Of a DNA stretch of 64,000 nucleotides, positions 62,000-64,000 are shown piece by piece. The translations under genes and the position numbers were made by a program. The DNA is taken from contig CAYTWH010000005.1 of the NCBI GenBank assembly GCA_964442075.1, positions 1 through 64,000 on the forward strand, in the 5' to 3' direction. Every line of letters starts with the position of its first letter. Within the stretch, counting starts at the first letter, position 1. The notes beneath the pieces were generated by a model, which searched no databases, had not been told where the DNA came from, and was given only the letters and a program-made list of their open reading frames with translations. The stretch is from CAYTAU01 sp964442075. GTDB lineage: Bacteria; Bacteroidota; Bacteroidia; Bacteroidales; CAYTAU01.

Positions 62000-62860
62000 T
62001 TATTTATTTTTCAGTTCAATAAATTCTTTTACAATGTCATTTGGTACAGTAACAGATAAGTGATAGTGTTCAATTTCCCATTCTGCATTTGTTTTGTGCA
62101 ATACACCGGAAGCTCTGCAATCTCCCATCCATGTATCAAGTAACTCGTCGAACCATGCATATTGTTTGTCTTCCGAAAGATATATATTTCTGTCTTTTGT
62201 CTTAAAATCCCATGCTTTATCGTCTTCAAAGAATTTTTTGGCAAAATTGTAAAATTTATCTTTTGTCCAGAGTTCTGTAGCATCAGTGCCAATGTAAATT
62301 CCGTTTTTTGCAATTTTATCAAAATAAGCTGTATTACCTATTGAGGCATCATTATGCCATTGAGCAATAAATTTATTAAGTGATATTTTAAGCAAACTGT
62401 CTTTTATGAAAAATTCCACACAGTTTTCTTTATTTCTGGTATCAGTTATTTGAATAATTTTCCAGTTATCGTCAAATTTCACAAACTGAAAAGCATTTAC
62501 TCCGCAATGATAAAGTTCCATGCCATAATAGAAATTATATTTTGTCCAGGCTGTTGCAAGATTATCATCAATTTTAATTTCATAGCCCGATACTTTTTCG
62601 TCCCATATCTTTTTATGTGGTGTTCCAACAGCTTTAATAAAATCCTCTAATTTTTCATTTGCGATTATTGTTTCTCCGTTTTTAATAGATATTGTTTGTA
62701 ATTGTGCTGAGGGAATAAACAATGAACGAACCAAAGAGCTGTCTTCGTTTTTCATGCCTTTGAAAAGATTATCTATTATCAATATAATTTTATGTTCATC
62801 AGATTGCGAAAATCCAGTTTGAGAGAATATTATCAGCCAAGCTATAAGTGTGTATTTCAT
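62000..62860 (-). CDS. Secreted protein with two NTF2/SnoaL-like domains
   Basis: A 286-residue exported protein. Signal peptide to about TGFSQ. Domain 1 (about 22-140) begins KIILIIDNLFKGMKNEDSSL, continues LVRSLFIPSAQLQTI and YHCGVNAFQFVKFDDNWKII, and resembles the NTF2-like fold. Domain 2 (about 150-280) has LNKFIAQWHNDASIGNTAYF, GIYIGTDATELWTKDKF and WFDELLDTWMGDCRASGVLH, matching SnoaL-3-type proteins. The two-domain exported form is common in Bacteroidota. Ligand or enzyme activity is unknown. It stands alone between convergent and tandem neighbours. Confidence 0.75.
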   Translation of the reverse strand: MKYTLIAWLIIFSQTGFSQSDEHKIILIIDNLFKGMKNEDSSLVRSLFIPSAQLQTISIKNGETIIANEKLEDFIKAVGTPHKKIWDEKVSGYEIKIDDNLATAWTKYNFYYGMELYHCGVNAFQFVKFDDNWKIIQITDTRNKENCVEFFIKDSLLKISLNKFIAQWHNDASIGNTAYFDKIAKNGIYIGTDATELWTKDKFYNFAKKFFEDDKAWDFKTKDRNIYLSEDKQYAWFDELLDTWMGDCRASGVLHKTNAEWEIEHYHLSVTVPNDIVKEFIELKNK

Positions 62861-62922
62861 GTATTTATGCTTTTGATTGTCATTTACTTCGTGTTATTTC
62901 CTTAGCCTCTGCCTTAGCCTTT

Positions 62923-64000
62923 TTAAATTAATGCTTCAAACAAAATCTCTACAGGATGCAAAACATCTCTGTTCGTTCCGTCTTTAATTTGATGTCGGCA
63001 CGATGTTCCCGGTGCTGAAATCATTATATCATCAGGTGTTTTTCTGATTTCGGGAAACAGAACCAATTCGCCCACTTTCATTGAAAGTTCGTAATGCTCT
63101 TTTTCATATCCAAACGAGCCTGCCATACCACAGCAACCCGAAGGTATTTCTGTTACCTCATAATTTTCGGGAAATGATAAAATTAATTTCGTTGAATCTG
63201 TGCTTGCAATTGCTTTTTGCTGACAATGCCCATGTAGCTTTATTGTTTTATGTTTTTTTGTAAATTGTTCTTTTCTGATATTTCCTTTTTTAATTTCATT
63301 TGCCAAAAACTCGTCTATCATAAAAACATTTTGTGCTAATTTACTAGCATTGCCTGCCATTTCTCTATTAACAAGCTCTGGGTATTCATCTCTAAACGAC
63401 AAAATTGCAGAAGGCTCAATTCCTATTAATGGATTTTTCTCAGTAATAATATCTTTTAGAAGTTCAACATTTTCCTCAGCAATTTTTTTTGCTTTCCTAA
63501 TAAGTCCTTTAGAAAGAAAAGACCTTGAACTGATTGTATGATTTGGGATTACAACTTCATATCCAAGTTTATTCAATAATAGAATTGCTTTTATGCCAAT
63601 ATCACTATCGTTAAAATTTGTAAACTCGTCATTAAAGAAATATACTTTTCCGTTTTTACCTGATGTGGAATTTAGTTTTTTATAATATTTGCTTAATGTT
63701 GATTTTTGCAAAAGCGGAATATTTCGTTTGGGTGCAAATCCCAATATCTTTTTTATTACTGATGATGTAAACTTATTTTTAAAAAAGAAATTTGTTACTT
63801 CTGGCAATATCGCTCCAAGCTTATTTAACGATGAAATATATGCAATTGCTTTCGACCTGAAGGGAATACCATTTTCATCATAATAATGCTGTAGAAACTC
63901 AGCTTTTAATTTAGCAACATCAACACTTGATGGACATTCCGATTTACATGCTTTGCACGATAAGCACAAGTCCATAACATCGAATATTTCTTTATGGTCA
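62923..64000 (-). CDS. C-terminal part of FAD-linked oxidase/Fe-S oxidoreductase (runs off window)
   Basis: The frame is open to the window edge, so the N terminus lies outside; 359 codons are visible. It begins with a ferredoxin-like Cys cluster (LCLSCKACKSECPSSVDVAK), then a helical region, and ends with two cysteine-rich modules of the CCG family (LHGHCQQKA, IPSGCCGMAGSFGYEKEHYE, APGTSCRHQI). This is the C-terminal half of large D-lactate dehydrogenase/glycolate oxidase-like proteins whose N-terminal half carries the FAD domain. The family oxidises 2-hydroxy acids and passes electrons through Fe-S clusters to the quinone pool. The missing FAD half cannot be checked here. Confidence 0.85.
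   Translation of the reverse strand, partial: DHKEIFDVMDLCLSCKACKSECPSSVDVAKLKAEFLQHYYDENGIPFRSKAIAYISSLNKLGAILPEVTNFFFKNKFTSSVIKKILGFAPKRNIPLLQKSTLSKYYKKLNSTSGKNGKVYFFNDEFTNFNDSDIGIKAILLLNKLGYEVVIPNHTISSRSFLSKGLIRKAKKIAEENVELLKDIITEKNPLIGIEPSAILSFRDEYPELVNREMAGNASKLAQNVFMIDEFLANEIKKGNIRKEQFTKKHKTIKLHGHCQQKAIASTDSTKLILSFPENYEVTEIPSGCCGMAGSFGYEKEHYELSMKVGELVLFPEIRKTPDDIMISAPGTSCRHQIKDGTNRDVLHPVEILFEALI

Noticed and set aside
1..64000. tRNA and rRNA genes
   Set aside because: No cloverleaf with CCA-ready acceptor stem and no conserved rRNA segments were noticed in the intergenic regions; a covariance-model scan was not possible.

Overview
The window is a low-GC chromosomal segment from a member of the Bacteroidota, probably a gliding or Bacteroidales-like lineage. 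Four lines of evidence support this. Secreted proteins repeatedly end in type IX secretion (T9SS) sorting domains. Three giant surface proteins end in the gliding-motility-associated C-terminal domain (IPTLFTPN(G/K)DGxND motif), and one sits directly upstream of a PorP/SprF gene. Several promoters fit the Bacteroidota -33 TTG / -7 TAnnTTTG pattern. Intergenic repeats match the REP-like palindromes seen in this phylum. No rRNA, tRNA or CRISPR array was found.

Layout. 1-7.3 kb: a secreted protein, an Fe-S assembly pair (Mrp ATPase and Nfu scaffold), a lipoprotein, an EamA transporter, a secreted PKD-like protein, a secreted PLD-fold enzyme and a second lipoprotein. 7.5-12.7 kb: a 1741-residue adhesin with eight tandem 264-bp repeats. 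12.7-17.4 kb: an accessory island with REP-like hairpins, two unknown genes, a wrecked restriction-modification (R-M) locus and minisatellites. 17.4-22.3 kb: a second giant adhesin. 22.4-29.1 kb: a TetR / TolC / HlyD / RND efflux operon interrupted by a four-helix-bundle gene. 29.4-32.8 kb: sdhCAB. 33-43 kb: a TPR-SpoIIE phosphatase, a DEAD-box helicase, a plug protein / sigma factor / anti-sigma-like operon, mutS and a transposase relic. 43-49 kb: T9SS cargo, a TolC-like protein, an M1 peptidase and a YadA-head-like protein. 49.2-50.7 kb: a membrane protein and rsmG. 50.7-58.3 kb: a third giant adhesin with PorP/SprF. 58.4-64 kb: an aminotransferase, small envelope proteins, an NTF2-fold protein and the 3' part of a FAD/Fe-S oxidoreductase.

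The most unusual locus is 15.1-16.7 kb. The first 44 codons of a cytosine-5 DNA methyltransferase and the last ~120 codons of a MutH/Sau3AI-like endonuclease lie in the same orientation. They are separated by a 1,060-bp module bounded by a perfect 14-bp inverted repeat. The module carries a C-protein-like regulator with its own promoter, a one-base-overlapping gene with an ExK nuclease-like motif, and a convergent 70-codon acidic gene. It looks as if a small mobile cassette replaced the middle of an older R-M system. A second candidate mini-element is the four-helix-bundle gene in the efflux operon, also bounded by a 14-bp inverted repeat.
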